A stretch of 64,000 nucleotides of DNA from Sciurus carolinensis (GCF_902686445.1 NC_062226.1:14666001-14730000); one strand, 5' to 3'. Counted from the first letter of the stretch, positions 43,264 to 54,910 are shown. Notes: generated by a model not told the origin, from the sequence alone. Made by a program: numbers and translations.

Positions 43264-43308
<45 letters not shown>
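43264..43308 (+). repeat. (GT)22 microsatellite
   Basis: About 22 uninterrupted GT units, the longest pure dinucleotide repeat of its kind here. Confidence 0.97.
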
Positions 43309-43847
43309 AAGTGTCTGAGGGAGGGAGGAGGAGGAGGGGAGAGGAATGGCAGGACCCCACGGTCCTCTGCCCAGCTGCCATCAGCGGTGACTGGTTCTGA
43401 GTGGTGACACAGGGAGGTGGCTGGAGATGGAAAGCTGGTCCATCCCTTGAAAGGCCAGAGGAAAGAAGCCACCCAGTCCAGGGCTCAGAGCATCCAGCAT
43501 CCCTGCTCCTGGGCCCCACGGCTTCCCTTGGTCCCTTGAGGGGTGTGGGTGCTGCTGCTGAGCAGGGACCACTGCAGGCACCCAGTGGCTGTCCTGATGG
43601 TGGCAGGAGGTCTGTTGGTGAGCAGAGTCTGGAGTGGAGAACCCAGCAGCTCGGCTGCCAAGTGGGGGCGTCTGGGGAGGGCTGAGCCCTGCGGGGAGCT
43701 GGGGCTAGGAGCCAGGGTGGTCTTGGCTTGACTGTTGGGGAGCTGCCAGGCTGGTGGGCCCCGTGCTCAGAGGGCCTGGGGGGATCACCCTGCAGCGGAA
43801 CCAGAGGCATCTGAGGGGGCTGGCACTGGGTTCCTGGGGGCCAGCAA
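43309..43847. other. G+C-rich unique sequence
   Basis: No feature supported beyond accidental frames. Confidence 0.45.
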
Positions 43848-44268
43848 AGCACCACAAGCTGGGTGGCTTAAAAAAACAGAGGTGCACTGCTGCAGAACCC
43901 AGAGGCCAGACGTCTGAAGAGGGGTGTGCGCAGGGTGTGCTCTCTGGAAGGTTCAAGGGGAAAATCTGTTCCGAGCCCTTCCCTTAGCTGGGGGTCACCA
44001 GCAACCCTCACTGTTTCTTGGCCTGTAGTGGCCTCGCTCTGGCCCCTGCCTCCGTTGCCACATCTCCCCCTTCTCCCTCGTGCCCCTCAAACCTCTTCTT
44101 ACGAGGACATGTCATAGTGAATTAGGGCCTACCTGACTCTAGGGGAGCCTCATCCTAACGCATTGCGCTGGCAGCAGCTCTATTTCCAAGAGGGTCACAT
44201 TCTGAGGGGCTGAGGCTAGGACTTCAACACCTCTCTTTGGGGGCATGATTCAACTTGTAACAGGGTCA
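43848..44268 (-). mobile_element. MLT1-type MaLR LTR, reverse
   Basis: Decayed reverse LTR: 'caagctgggtggcttaaaaa', 'cccagaggccagacgtctga', 'attagggcctacctgactct', 'ctatttccaagagggtcaca' and 'aggacttcaacacctctctt'. Confidence 0.75.
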
Positions 44269-44364
44269 AGATACCCCTGCCAGGGTGGGTCTTGTCATTT
44301 AGATTCATGTCAGTGTGTCAGTGGCTGTCCTCTGGAGTTAGCAGGTTTAGTCTTCCTCCACGCT

Positions 44365-44570
44365 CACTCATGCTAACTGAGCACTTAGCGTATGCCAAAC
44401 ACTGTTCTAGATTCTTTGCAAGAACTTATTTTCCCCAAACCTCATGGCAATCCTATGTAACAGATATTCTTACCTGAACTTCATAGATGAACAACTTGTT
44501 CAGGATGAAGCAACTTGTTCAAGGCCATGTGGCTTGTAAGTGGCCACATCCGCATCAGAATCTGGTTCCA
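44365..44570 (-). repeat. MIR SINE
   Basis: Reverse MIR: 'tgagcacttagcgtatgcca', 'aaacctcatggcaatcctat' and 'caaggccatgtggcttgtaa'. Confidence 0.88.
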
Positions 44571-45599
44571 GAGCCTGTGGGGTAGTTACTAAACTCCTCA
44601 AGCTGGTTTGTGAACACATTTTGAAGCTCTGCAGTAACATTTTAGAGATCTGCAGACAGCAGCAGCGGTCCGGAAGTGGGAAGGGACTTGTCTATGGCTC
44701 TCAGCCTGTTAAGGGAGCAGCATAGTATCCTCACATCTGCACTACTACAGACGCTGGCTACTGTCTGGTGGCCACACATAGGTGACTGTCCCTTTAAGCC
44801 CATGTGCCATCGTCCAACAGGTCCTAAGCACAATCTAAAGTCGCCTTGGCCTTGAGGTCCCTGCTGCTCCTCTGGAGGACAATGCTGTGCTCCTTTCTCC
44901 ACTCACAGGGATGTGAAGGGGACTTCTCTCCGTGTCCCTCCTGGTTCCATTTTGATTCTTCTGCAGAGTCGCTCCTCTCCTCCCATCTTGTACCTTTCCT
45001 GGGATAACTGCATCCTCATTGGACACACCTCTGTGTTTTCGTTTTCCCCAAAGAACCAGCCACCAAGGCTGTGTGTGGCAGCCTAAAGTTTAGGGGACAC
45101 TGGTCAGAGGGATAATGTTGCAGGAAATAGACATTTGGTTAAAACTGAACATTAGGCTTCCAATTTCTAGAAAAATGCCCCACCAGCAGCATTAGCACTA
45201 TTTTCCAAGGTCCCTTAGCATGGTCGTCTTGATCAGCTTCCTCGTGGTCTCTTCCCACCAAACCTTCTCTTGCCCTTTATATTTTTTCATGCTTTTGCAT
45301 ATTTTCTTGTAACAAAAAATATTTAAAATACTTAATTATTTCTTGTACATTTCCTAGGCACGGCAGTGCATTGTGATGTAAGATAAACACTCACCATTTT
45401 GATAATTTCTTCCTTTTCTCTTTGTTGTTTCACATTCTCCTTCCAAAGCACACTAGGTGGGAAAGGTGAAGTGAAATTTCTCGTCCATCCAGATATTTTT
45501 TTAAACCTCTCTAGAGAAAATTATGCCCCTTCTTTGAGGCAGAGTGACTGCTGCAGGCAGTGAATAATAGTATTTTTTCTTTGTTTCCTTATTGGTCAT
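44571..45599. other. Unique sequence, no gene
   Basis: A/T-rich between 45270 and 45520. No repeat family assigned and no exon seen. Confidence 0.4.
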
Positions 45600-45740
45600 T
45601 TTTATGTTCTTCTCTCCCAATGGATTATAGGCTCCTTAATGGAGTAGACCTGCCAGTCACTTCCTTTGATCCTTTTTTGCACTAAACACATACCTAAGGC
45701 TCTGCCAATGATGATTAATTGATGCAACCAAATTGAAATC
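45600..45740 (+). repeat. Possible L2 3' end
   Basis: 'ctcccaatggattataggct' and 'ccttaatggagtagacctgc' loosely fit the L2 end. Confidence 0.4.
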
Positions 45741-45769
45741 AGCTTTCCAAGATGACTGATGGGGATGTA

Positions 45770-45925
45770 AACCAGTATTTATTGATTGCCTACTATGTGC
45801 TATTTGTTACACTTAATGTACATTAACTTACTAGATTCTCAAAGTGACCCAGTGAGATTGAATCCTTACATGTGAAGTTAAACTCTTACAGATAAGAACA
45901 CTGCACATCAAGGAAATCAAGGGCA
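45770..45925 (-). repeat. MIR SINE
   Basis: Reverse MIR: 'tattgattgcctactatgtg', 'tctcaaagtgacccagtgag' and 'cttacagataagaacactgc'. Confidence 0.78.
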
Positions 45926-46389
45926 TCCCCAGGGCTATGGGATTCTGATTGGGATGCTGTGATGGCTATGTGAGTAAGAAATACAGGAATCTCTGGGGTT
46001 CCTTGCCAGTAGGAAAAGTTCCCAAGTGATATCCTTCTAATTATCATGGATCCTAGGTGGACCATCTGCTTGTGAGTAGCTGTGGTCTCCAGTTTTTCTG
46101 TCTCAGAACACCTGTCCTTTGCCCTCTGTGGTCCCCCTCAATGGGATCTTCTGGCTCTGTCCATGGTGCTGACTTCTGATTCCATCAGGATGCTCCCAAA
46201 TACTAGTGTAAACCACAAGCTCCCAGGAGCTTTGCCAGCCCCTCCCCTGTTGCCCAGGTCATCACGGGTGGAATGCTGGCCCTTCCCTAGTCATGCAGTG
46301 CCCATGAGAAAGGTCTCCTAGGTGACTCTTTCCAGTCACTGGGTAATAGTTATGCTCCAATCAACACTCACGGTCTTACCCCACTCTCA
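45926..46389. other. Unassigned sequence
   Basis: No feature recognised. Confidence 0.4.
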
Positions 46390-46790
46390 AACTTGATGAC
46401 CCTCCAGCCTTCCCATCTCCTTTAGAGGATCCTCATTCATCTGGTCATGCGAGTCAGAAGCTCAGGGTTGATGCTTTATACCACCCTCCCTGCTACCTTA
46501 TACTCCAACCCATCTCAGAGTCCTGCCAATTTTACCTACCCAATATCCAGCAGTCGTAGGCTTCTCTGAGCTCTGTCCCCATCAACTGTCTGAGCAATCT
46601 TATCTCTTGCCCGTATGACTTCAGTAGTTTCCTACCTGGTCCCCCAAATCCATTGATCCACTTTAAACTGTCCTCCACACCACCGCCTGAGAAGTCTTTC
46701 TTACATGCACAAGTTGATCTTATAATAGTTTTGCTTAAAATAGCTCAATGACTTTCCACCACCCTTTAGATAAATGTCACATTGTTCAGA
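46390..46790 (+). repeat. L2 LINE region
   Basis: 'gagtcctgccaattttacct', 'atgacttcagtagtttccta', 'cctggtcccccaaatccatt' and 'aatagctcaatgactttcca' follow L2 just upstream of its 3' UTR. Confidence 0.72.
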
Positions 46791-47144
46791 GGCTGGTTAA
46801 GCCAACGACCAGACATAGAGTAAGAGGCAAGAAGGAGAGCAAGTGGGAAGGTCCAAGACCCCTGGCCAGCTAGCTGCCTTGAGTGGGTGGGTGTTCTGGG
46901 GTAAAGGCAGAGAATTGAGCAAAAGACCTGAGTCTGAAAATATCTTTGGACTCTAGGTGAGCTCTGTGACAGCTGTTCCCTTTCTGCAGATGTCACACTG
47001 CAAGTGGGAAGGATGCTAACAGGTGTCCCAGGATCTCACAGTTTAAGATACTTCTTAGTCTTGAGAACCTGTCTGTGACCTCTGTTTGTCAGCCTCTGTG
47101 CTTTCTGTGTGCTCCTTGCTTACTATACTCAGAGACATGACATA
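46791..47144. other. Unassigned sequence, no gene
   Basis: No feature recognised. Confidence 0.4.
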
Positions 47145-47355
47145 ACCATGAATGTTTATTAACCCCTCACTGTGGACCCAATCTTTATACAGATTGCCCT
47201 TTTTGATGCTCATGATCATTCTGTAATAGGATGATCTTGAGCCCATTTTACAGAGGAGGAAAACAAAGATCAGAAAAGCAGGCACTTCTTTGGGGGCCAT
47301 ACAATCAGGAAGTAGGGGGAATAGTATCCAAATCCAAGTCTGTTGGACTCCACAT
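47145..47355 (-). repeat. MIR SINE
   Basis: Reverse MIR: 'gaatgtttattaacccctca', 'gcccattttacagaggagga' and 'atccaaatccaagtctgttg'. Confidence 0.86.
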
Positions 47356-47430
47356 TTCTTCCAGGATAAACAGGCCTCGGGGGTCATTTTTGAGTTCTTG
47401 CCCTGTAACTACTTGGCCCAAGGCAGAGTT

Positions 47431-47450
47431 CAGGCCCAGGCCCAGGCCCA
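47431..47450 (+). repeat. (CAGGCC)3 short tandem repeat
   Basis: Three hexamer copies. Confidence 0.85.
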
Positions 47451-47474
47451 AGTTGACTAGGTTCCAGGCCCTGT

Positions 47475-47695
47475 AGCATGGTGTTAGGAACCGAGACCCT
47501 GCAGTCAGACAAGCTTGAGATGCATCCTATGTTCGCCCACTGACCTTGTACAAGCAGTTCAATTTTTCTGAGTCTATTTCCTCATAGAGATGTGCTGGGG
47601 ATTAAATAAGAAACTATATTTAAGAACATAGCAGAAGGCCTGGCATATAGCAAGTGTTCAATAAATGATGGGTATTATAGCTATTATCTACCCAC
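47475..47695 (+). repeat. MIR SINE, near full length
   Basis: Forward MIR with its 5' region ('gaccctgcagtcagacaagc'), the core 'gaccttgtacaagcagttca' and the 3' end 'ggcctggcatatagcaagtg' all in place. Confidence 0.92.
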
Positions 47696-48010
47696 TTGGT
47701 AAGCATCAACGGGGACACACTGTGTGCCAGCACAGGATCCATTCCTTATTCGTCTGGGGCCAGGCCTGCTAATGAATTGAAGTCTGGCCCCTCCTTGCTA
47801 GTCTTCACTGGAGCTTGCACTGCATATGGAGTGGAGACCTTTCCCTCCTCCGGGACCTGTGAGGAGCTGCTGCTCTTATTTATCATTTAGGAAGCATCTG
47901 CTCTTTGGTGAAATATCAGCCTCATGAACAAACACAGTGCGGGTGTTTGACCTTTCCCAATGAGCGTGGGTTTTGGCTTCTTTGCTCACTTCGAGGAATG
48001 AAACAGACTC
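47696..48010. promoter_or_regulatory. Weak candidate non-coding element
   Basis: Repeat-free sequence with 'ggcctgctaatgaattgaag', 'tgctcttatttatcatttag' and 'atgaacaaacacagtgcgg'. Less A/T-rich than the other islands. Low confidence. Confidence 0.22.
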
Positions 48011-48689
48011 AAGGAAGAGACATGTGTCCAAAGGACCTTTCAGAGGGGTCACCAGCTGGGTGCCTGGGTGATGACCCCTGGGACTAAGAGCAGCAGTTGG
48101 GACAGATTTGAGGCTGCAAATTAATAAACCTGATCTTGTTATTCCAACAAACCATAAAACCGCCTCCACATCTGCAGGTGCAAAATCCAGAGATGAAGTC
48201 AGTCTGGCAGGTGCCAAGAGCTCAAGGCAAGCATCAGCTGCGGAGGTCCTGACACTTCACTTGGGTCTGTCTCATGTGTGTCTGCGGTAGTAACTGGCAT
48301 CTGTCGGGCAGGACCCAGAAGGCACAGCTGGCTGGGCCCTCTCAGGGAGTCACAGGTGGTATCAGTGAACCCTTGGGTTTTGCAGTGGCATTTCTGTTAA
48401 GCCTCAAGATCCTTCTTGGACTGGAGAGATGGAAGTCCTGGGTCTGAGATGGAGGTGGAGATCAGCAGATGGGTCAAAAGTGATTCTGCAAAATAAAAAG
48501 GTTTTTATTGGGCAGGAGGGCAAAATCACCATCCTAAACTCACCTCGAGCAGGCTATTTCCCTCCTCAGGGCTGTAGCTTGCTCCTCTAAGAGGGCAGAC
48601 AGCCTTTTCCCCTGGGGTCTGTAGAGGGCTCTACTGAGGAATGGATCATTCACGAGAACTGCTGTTTAATGCGAGGGGCCTGACTAATG
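48011..48689. other. Unassigned sequence, no gene
   Basis: No feature supported. Confidence 0.4.
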
Positions 48690-48830
48690 GCTTCCTTCAT
48701 TCACAAGAATTTACGGAAACTTTTGACATTCCAGATTTGCTGCTAGGGACAGAGGACACTGAAACAGACTAAACAAAGTCATTGTCTTTGCAGAACTCAT
48801 AGTCTTGAGTAGGGTCAGAATCAGGGGTAA
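48690..48830 (-). repeat. L2 LINE 3' end, reverse
   Basis: 'ttcattcacaagaatttacg', 'gctgctagggacagaggaca' and 'ctttgcagaactcatagtct' fit a reverse L2 end. Confidence 0.65.
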
Positions 48831-49644
48831 AGGTGGAGGAGAGAATAAATTCACTGGCAAAAAATTAGAGGCACATGATTCTCATTGGAGGCCACCAGAG
48901 ATAACTGTGCTATAGATCCTGGTCCTGTAGAAGGGGCAGGTTTGGAGAAGAAGGAGCATCTGAAACGGGGAACCATAGCATGTTTATAGCCAAAGGAATA
49001 GGGCCATATTGTAGGGTAAACAAAATGGCGGGATCTAAGAGCCAAGAAGCAGCCTGTGGTTGAACGTGGACACCATGGGGACTCTCTTCTCAGGCAAAGA
49101 GGAGCCCCTGAAGATTTTCACACTCTGCTTCCGGGCATTTAATACTGTAACATTTTATAGTCTGTGCTGGGAGGAGACTAGAGGCAGGACGATTAGTTAA
49201 GCAGCTATTCCAGTAGGGCAGGAGGACTGGAAATTAATATCTCAGAATCTACCAATTTCTCTGGCCACCTTCATGACCCATTACCAACCAGGGGCCTGCA
49301 GATGGATGGGCTGGAGATGTGGCTGAACAGTCCCGGGGAGGAAGTAAGGAGGCAACAAATAAGAGTGGAGACGGCAGGAAACATTTCCAGTACCCAGAGC
49401 GGCTAAGGAGTCTACTTCTCTCGTTCCCTTGACCTCTCCTTTTATCTGCCTTATTTGCAGCCGGGATCTCAGATTCTGCAAATGCATCAAGAACAAACAA
49501 ACACACGAAAATCAATGCAAACTAGACAAGAGACCTTTCTGGGCTGGAAAGTGGAGATGGCAGGAGGTCTCCATTAATTCCCTTTCAGGTAGGGAGGATG
49601 GGCGGGCTGGGAGGCAGGCGGCACATGGGAGCTGTGGCGGAGCC
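48831..49644. other. Unassigned sequence, no gene
   Basis: No feature supported. A Cys/Lys-rich 84-codon frame at 49429-49683 runs into MIR. Confidence 0.4.
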
Positions 49645-49785
49645 ATCTCAGGTCTCTACTGCTCAGTAGCTGGGGAACCTTGATCCCATCCATTAACACC
49701 TCTGAGCCACAGTTTCCTTCTCGGGTGATGTTATGAGGTTATGATGTTCTGAGAAAAATATCCATAAATGACTCAGTATTGCTGG
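49645..49785 (+). repeat. MIR SINE
   Basis: Forward MIR: 'aacacctctgagccacagtt', 'tccttctcgggtgatgttat' and 'aatatccataaatgactcag'. Confidence 0.78.
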
Positions 49786-50394
49786 CTTCTTTCCCCTGTC
49801 ACTTAAAGGAATCTGATGACCAGTGCTTGTAGCTAAAATGTCACAATATGGGCATCCTTGCTCTGGGTCAGCTTTAACTTGAGATGATGATCTCTGTTGG
49901 GTAACAGTTCTCTTAGCAAAAGTTGATATTTTCAGAGGTCGGTAGTCATTTACACCTTAGTATGACTGAATCTTAATTGACGGGTATTCAAACTGGAGGT
50001 TTCTTTGTAGAACAATCTGGGACAGTCCACTTGTTTTATTCTGGGGATCCTATAATGTACAGAAGAGAAGGAAGTTCCCAAGAACTAGGCTTAGAACTCA
50101 AGTCTCCTGCCTGCTAAATTGCTACCCTCCTGCTTATTCATAGTACACATTTATTTATTTTGTTTATTCTTGAGCTAGCAGGCAGACGCTGGATGTTAAG
50201 ACAGGAGAAGACGGCCCAGAAGAGAAAATTTCCGCCAGAGAGCTGAAGCATGCTATGTCAGTGTTTGACGTTTCCCTCTTGCGTTTTGGGAACTGGAGGG
50301 ACAAGGTTGCCCCAGGTGACTGCAGAATCACAGCCGGGTTGTTCCCTGGAAGAAGAAATGGAGGCTCTGGAGCCCTTCCTTCACAGCTGGCTGA
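49786..50394. other. Unassigned sequence, no gene
   Basis: No recognised feature. Confidence 0.4.
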
Positions 50395-50490
50395 GGTGTA
50401 GAAGGTGACAGACGCATGACCCTGGGCCCATTGCTTTCCCATTCTAGCCTCAGTGAGGTAATCAGTAGAATGGGAACATTCTCCTAATCC
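50395..50490 (+). repeat. MIR fragment
   Basis: 'gaccctgggcccattgcttt', 'cctcagtgaggtaatcagta' and 'gaatgggaacattctcc' suggest a forward MIR. Confidence 0.5.
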
Positions 50491-50974
50491 ACCAAGGTCT
50501 CATCAAGCTGTGGGTCCACGTGCTGCTGCTTTAACTCTCATGGCAGATCCTGACAGCGCCACGGTGTCTGGACGCTGGAGGCATCCCCAGCTGGACGGCG
50601 CTTCCTACCGTTAATAAGCTCGTGCATGTGCTTTGGCCTTGGACTCTGAGTCTTCACGCTGTTTCTTCACTGAAACTCCAGGATCTGACCTGGATGCTGC
50701 GTCCCAGGGTCCCAAAAGCCACCTTCCATTTTCTTGGGAGTAGGCCCTTGTCTCAGCCTTTTGCCTCACTGGACCTCCAGAATGGGGCTCCTTGCACTCT
50801 GTCACATCCAGGTCCTTGGCTGGGGTCGCCACTCTCCCGGTGGGACCCAGAGTCATCCAGGGATGTGATGGGACTGGACACGGTGCCACCGCCTTTCCTT
50901 GTCTCTCCCCCACCCTTGTGTTCTACCCACGCAGGGTCCCTCCTTTCTCAACAAAAGTCTCCAGATCAGGTGGT
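50491..50974. other. Unique sequence, no gene
   Basis: The 138-codon plus frame 50622-51038 has no domain and ends in MIR sequence. Confidence 0.45.
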
Positions 50975-51215
50975 GCTACGGCATGCAGGCTTCAGAGACA
51001 GAGGTCCCCAGTTCAAGCCCCACCTTGCCACACACTAGCTTTGTGATCTTGGGCAGATCAATAACCTCTCTGGTCCTTTGCTTCTTCATCCATAAAAAAG
51101 GAGATCATAGTAATACCTGTATCCTAGGGCATTGCATTTAATCTGGCGTTCCCATTAAGTGAGTGAATGGAGTCTGGTTGTGGTGAGTGGTCAATAAATG
51201 TGATTTGTGCACATC
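50975..51215 (+). repeat. MIR SINE, full length
   Basis: Forward MIR from 'gcaggcttcagagacagagg' and 'cagttcaagccccaccttgc' through 'gatcttgggcagatcaataa' to 'gagtggtcaataaatgtgat'. Confidence 0.93.
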
Positions 51216-52244
51216 TCAATGCATATAAATAGAGACATTCTGGAAAGTAGTGGACTTATTTCCCCCTGTGCACCAAGAACCCCTGAATTCAGCTATGATC
51301 ATTCATTAAAAAACGTGTCCAATGCTCTATAGGTCTTTGCACAATATCAGCGCCTCTCGTCAGTGGATGTGTGACCCGTGGGCTGAGGGACTCTTCTTGG
51401 CACTGGGCAGTGAAGCATCTTGACATTTCCCAGTGGCCACAAGCTGGGCTGGAGGGTGGGAGATCTGGCTGTGGGAGCACAGGGTCACGTTACAGGCTGG
51501 GTTTCCTGAGAAGTAGGATCTGGGACGGAGATTCGTATTCAGGCTGTTTTTTAGGGAATGCTCTTGGGAAGGAAGGAGGAGGAGGTGAGGGGACAGGCTG
51601 ATCTGTGTTTCAGGCCCAACAAAAGTTGTCTATCCAGGAAGCCCGCTGGATCTTGAGTAGCTCTTGAAGTGTTGTCCCGAGTTTCAGTGGCGTCAGATGC
51701 AGAGCACGGGTGGTAATGATTATATTTATTTTCTCCCTTCACGTGAAACTGAGTTTTGCCTTTAAAATCATATTGTAACATGGTTCACAATGTATTTATT
51801 TCCACGCCATACAGGTTTTGGGAAGTGTTAAAAAATGATATCCTTTAAAAAATTACAAGTTCCTTAGGCAGACAGAGATTTTAGCTGAATAAAATGGAAC
51901 AGGACGTCACTGCAGGCCTTTCCAGAGCCTTTAAGGTGCTGACAGAGGGACAGCAGGGAGCATTGCCCCAGCCTGTTGGGCCAGAGTCACTTTGTTCTGA
52001 GCCTCACATTTCTGCAAATGTCAGCCTCCCTGACTCCACAGGGTCAGGCTGGGTGCCCAGCACAGGAGGGAAAAGGCCACAGAGGCCATCGGTGGACTAC
52101 ACGGTGCAGGCTCAAGCTCCTATCTGCACAGGCTAATGCTGCCAGAAGTGGGGAAGGCTTGTCAGGCTCCGGGTTAGTGGCCAACTCTGTGTCCCTTGAG
52201 GATGGAGTGCCCTTAGCTCCCCGTCTGTCCACAGGCCAGGTGTT
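51216..52244. other. Unique sequence, no gene
   Basis: No repeat or exon identified. The T/A-rich piece 51715-51890 is unassigned. Confidence 0.4.
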
Positions 52245-52370
52245 CTTTTCTCTGTCTCACAGAAAACAAGAGCGAGGCTCAGAGAGGTGAAAGGACTCGG
52301 CCAAGGCCACACAGGTGGGAAGCTGCAGGCGGGGACTGGACCTGGGCCTGTGCACCCCAGTGTCCACGCT
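52245..52370 (-). repeat. MIR SINE
   Basis: Reverse MIR: 'gagcgaggctcagagaggtg' and 'ggccaaggccacacaggtgg'. Confidence 0.82.
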
Positions 52371-53114
52371 CTGGCCTGCAGACGGCACCCAGGGGGCCTC
52401 AAGACCTCTGCTGACAAAAGCTCCCATTGGTTGAAGCAACCCTGCCCCCAGCTCTCTGTGGGCCTCAGACTCCGGGCCCCTGACCCTGGGAGGGGGCCAG
52501 CTTCCAGGGGTCTCCTTTACTTTTGCTTGAAGGGTCCCTGTGCCCACCATGGGCCCAGACACGCATGACGGAGGATTTGTGCCCCCTGCCCACCTGTGCC
52601 TTGGCTCCCTTCTGTCCTCCCTCACCCCCACTCCAGGGCACAGTGCCTTCCCCAGGGTACGCTGGTTCCTGCCTCACCTTGTCACCATGCCCAGGACAGA
52701 GTGGTCCTTGTTCAGAGGACGGAAGCAAAGAAGCACTAAATTACCAGGCCGATTAAATCTCTGTTTGGCTGGAAACCGAGTTTTTTTTTTCTTTTTCTGA
52801 AAGTCCTTCCTTGATTTCTGCTCTGTCAGAGGCTGTTTTTAAATTTTATGCTTTCCGGTCTGTTAGCATTCTGCCTGGTTTGCGCTCACACTTTACTGGG
52901 CAATTTTCAAACATTACACCTCTGGTTCTGCCAGACTATGGGGGTGGGGAGGTCGAACCTTCCAGGGAAGTGCAGGCCCCACCCACCGCCCAGGCTCTGA
53001 AGGAGGCCCAGCAGGGAGCGCAGGCCCCGCCCACTGCCGGAAGCCTCCCCTGCTTGCGCCTCAAGGTTGGAACTTAGCTCTCCTGGGACCCCCAGCCTCC
53101 TTCTGAAGGGGCCT
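52371..53114. other. Unique sequence, short direct repeat
   Basis: 'tgcaggccccacccaccgcc' (52971-52990) and 'cgcaggccccgcccactgcc' (53019-53038) repeat at a 48-bp offset and carry GC-box-like cores. A/T-rich sequence at 52735-52920 is repeat-free. No gene. Confidence 0.45.
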
Positions 53115-53325
53115 CCATCCCAGGGTTTAGGTACATGACTCCACCACCTCACTGCAGGCCGCTGGCTCACTGTGAGGCCTTGGCCCAGGCACTCAACTTC
53201 TCTGTGCTTCTGTTCCTTCATCCTAGAAGGAGGGAAATGAGTGGGCTCACTTATTAGGGTTACTGAGGAGTTATTGAGTGCGAACACCTAGAACATAGTA
53301 AGTACTCAGTAAACACCAAGTAACG
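53115..53325 (+). repeat. MIR SINE, near full length
   Basis: Forward MIR: 'ggcccaggcactcaacttct', 'ttgagtgcgaacacctagaa' and 'catagtaagtactcagtaaa'. Confidence 0.9.
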
Positions 53326-53327
53326 GC

Positions 53328-53530
53328 TTCCAAGTATTGAGCGCTTGCTGTGTATTTTATGAAATCAACTTGTTTAATTCCTATAAACAATACTGAGACT
53401 GGATGTTGACTCCATTTGATGGAGAAAGAAAATGAGTCTCAGAGAGGTTGGGTAACTTCCCCAACATCACACAGTTGGTCAGAGGGGATCAAGGGTGGAA
53501 CCCGGGTCTATTGGACTCCAACATCTAAGC
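53328..53530 (-). repeat. MIR SINE, near full length
   Basis: Reverse MIR: 'ttgagcgcttgctgtgtatt', 'gagaggttgggtaacttccc' and 'caacatcacacagttggtca'. It meets the forward MIR tail to tail. Confidence 0.92.
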
Positions 53531-53569
53531 ATCTTGTGCTTCCCAACTTATACTGAAGACACACTTGAG

Positions 53570-53705
53570 TAAAGGCTTTCTGTCCCCTTTGAGAATTTGA
53601 GTTTCTAGAGAGCAGAATCCTGATTCCAGTTCACCTTTGTAACCCCATAACACTTGGCATGGAGCATGGCTGGGTAGGCATTTGTGGAATAAGTGAGTGG
53701 CCTCT
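53570..53705 (+). repeat. L2 3' end
   Basis: 'gtttctagagagcagaatcc', 'cacttggcatggagcatggc' and 'gcatttgtggaataagtgag' fit the L2 3' end. Confidence 0.68.
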
Positions 53706-53714
53706 GGGAGAAAG

Positions 53715-53835
53715 GAAGCTAACATTTCTTGAGCCCCTACTATGTGCCGGGCACAGTGTCAAAGTCTCTTCAAGTCTCCTGGCAGGGATTATTTTTGTTT
53801 TGCTGCTGAGAAAGCTGCAGAAGAATCTCTTAGCT
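53715..53835 (-). repeat. MIR fragment
   Basis: 'catttcttgagcccctacta' and 'tgtgccgggcacagtgtcaa' mark a reverse MIR 3' end. Confidence 0.8.
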
Positions 53836-53959
53836 CCAAAGTTAAGAAAGGAGATTAGATGCCAGATGACCTTTTAATGGCCTTTGCAAAGATACACTTA
53901 AAAGAAAATGGAATTTTAATGCTGAAAGAAATTGCAAAGAGGCAAATTAATGCACTTAG

Positions 53960-54092
53960 CCATCACTGTCTAGTGGAAGTCAGTGGGGTGATAAGAAAGA
54001 GAATCAAACGAAAGTTTTCCCTTGGCTTTAACACTTTCTTGCTGTGTGAGGTTGGGTTAGCTCCTCGACATCTCTGAACCATCATGTAAAGT
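53960..54092 (+). repeat. MIR SINE
   Basis: Forward MIR: 'ctttcttgctgtgtgaggtt', 'gggttagctcctcgacatct' and 'ctgaaccatcatgtaaagtt'. Confidence 0.78.
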
Positions 54093-54094
54093 TG

Positions 54095-54340
54095 TGGGAC
54101 AAGAGTTTTTCAAGCAGAAGGCATAGCAGGTGCAAAGATCTGGGTGAGGAAGAATCTGCCATGGGATGTTCAGAGAGGTCAAGGTGACTGCAACGAAACC
54201 CAAATCGGATAAGAGACATTGGGTGGAGTTGTGGGACAGCAGCCTGATGGCAGTGGGATGGAATTAGGAAGGGAGGTGAGCGAGTGGGTGTAACGAGGAC
54301 AGGAAGACCTTCCAGTGACTTACTGAGGAAGATGGGGACA
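54095..54340 (-). repeat. L2 LINE region, reverse
   Basis: 'catagcaggtgcaaagatct', 'gtggagttgtgggacagcag' and 'ggtgagcgagtgggtgtaac' match internal reverse L2. Confidence 0.65.
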
Positions 54341-54646
54341 GCCGAGAGGGGCGGGGAGTGACCTCATGGCATGTATGTGCCACTGTGAGGAACAGATGAG
54401 TCCCCGTTTCAGTACGGCAGTGGTCACACAGTGCCTGAGAGGAGCCCCTGGTCATAAGGCCGGTGCCGTCATTGTCGTTCACAGTGTGCAGAGAGAAGGA
54501 GCGTCCGCTGTGCTCTGGTCACTAGGGGGTGATGCCGTGGGAATGCAGAGCAAGGGGACCTAACCAGTGCTGGGCCTCGGAGAGCTGCCCTGAGGAGGGG
54601 GTGTTGGGGCTGAGAGTTCAGGGGTGAGTGGCCATTAGCCGGGTGT
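54341..54646. other. Unassigned sequence
   Basis: No feature beyond possible L2 continuation. Confidence 0.4.
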
Positions 54647-54714
54647 GGGAGAAGCTGGTTGGAGAGAGAAGCTGGGCCGAGGGAGAAGCTGGTCAGAGGG
54701 AGAAGCTGGGCTAA
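54647..54714 (+). repeat. 17-bp minisatellite, four copies
   Basis: The decamer GAGAAGCTGG recurs at 54649, 54666, 54683 and 54700, exactly 17 bases apart each time, with variable 7-base spacers. Confidence 0.93.
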
Positions 54715-54839
54715 GGAAATTGATGTACTGAAAGTCAAGATACAAAAGAAAGTTCTGTCCCATTCAGAGATGAAAGTAAGAATATTCCTGGAGCATGTGG
54801 GGTGTCGGGAAGAGGGTGACCCATGGCCAGGTGTAGACA

Positions 54840-54910
54840 CTGGCAGGGCTTAGATGGAGGAGGGCTTTCTCATTTTATGCAACTGCAAGTTTATCCTGGC
54901 AATAGAACTA
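54840..54910 (-). repeat. Possible L2 fragment
   Basis: 'cagggcttagatggaggagg' and 'gcaactgcaagtttatcctg' loosely fit a reverse L2. Confidence 0.35.

Noticed and set aside
43264..43308. CRISPR-like or structured repeat array
   Set aside because: It is a simple GT microsatellite, like the other dinucleotide tracts here.
42732..43472. 246-codon minus-strand open frame, longest in the window
   Set aside because: It crosses the GT/CA microsatellite (His/Thr run), has no domain, and overlapping frames on both strands are equally open because the DNA is G+C-rich.
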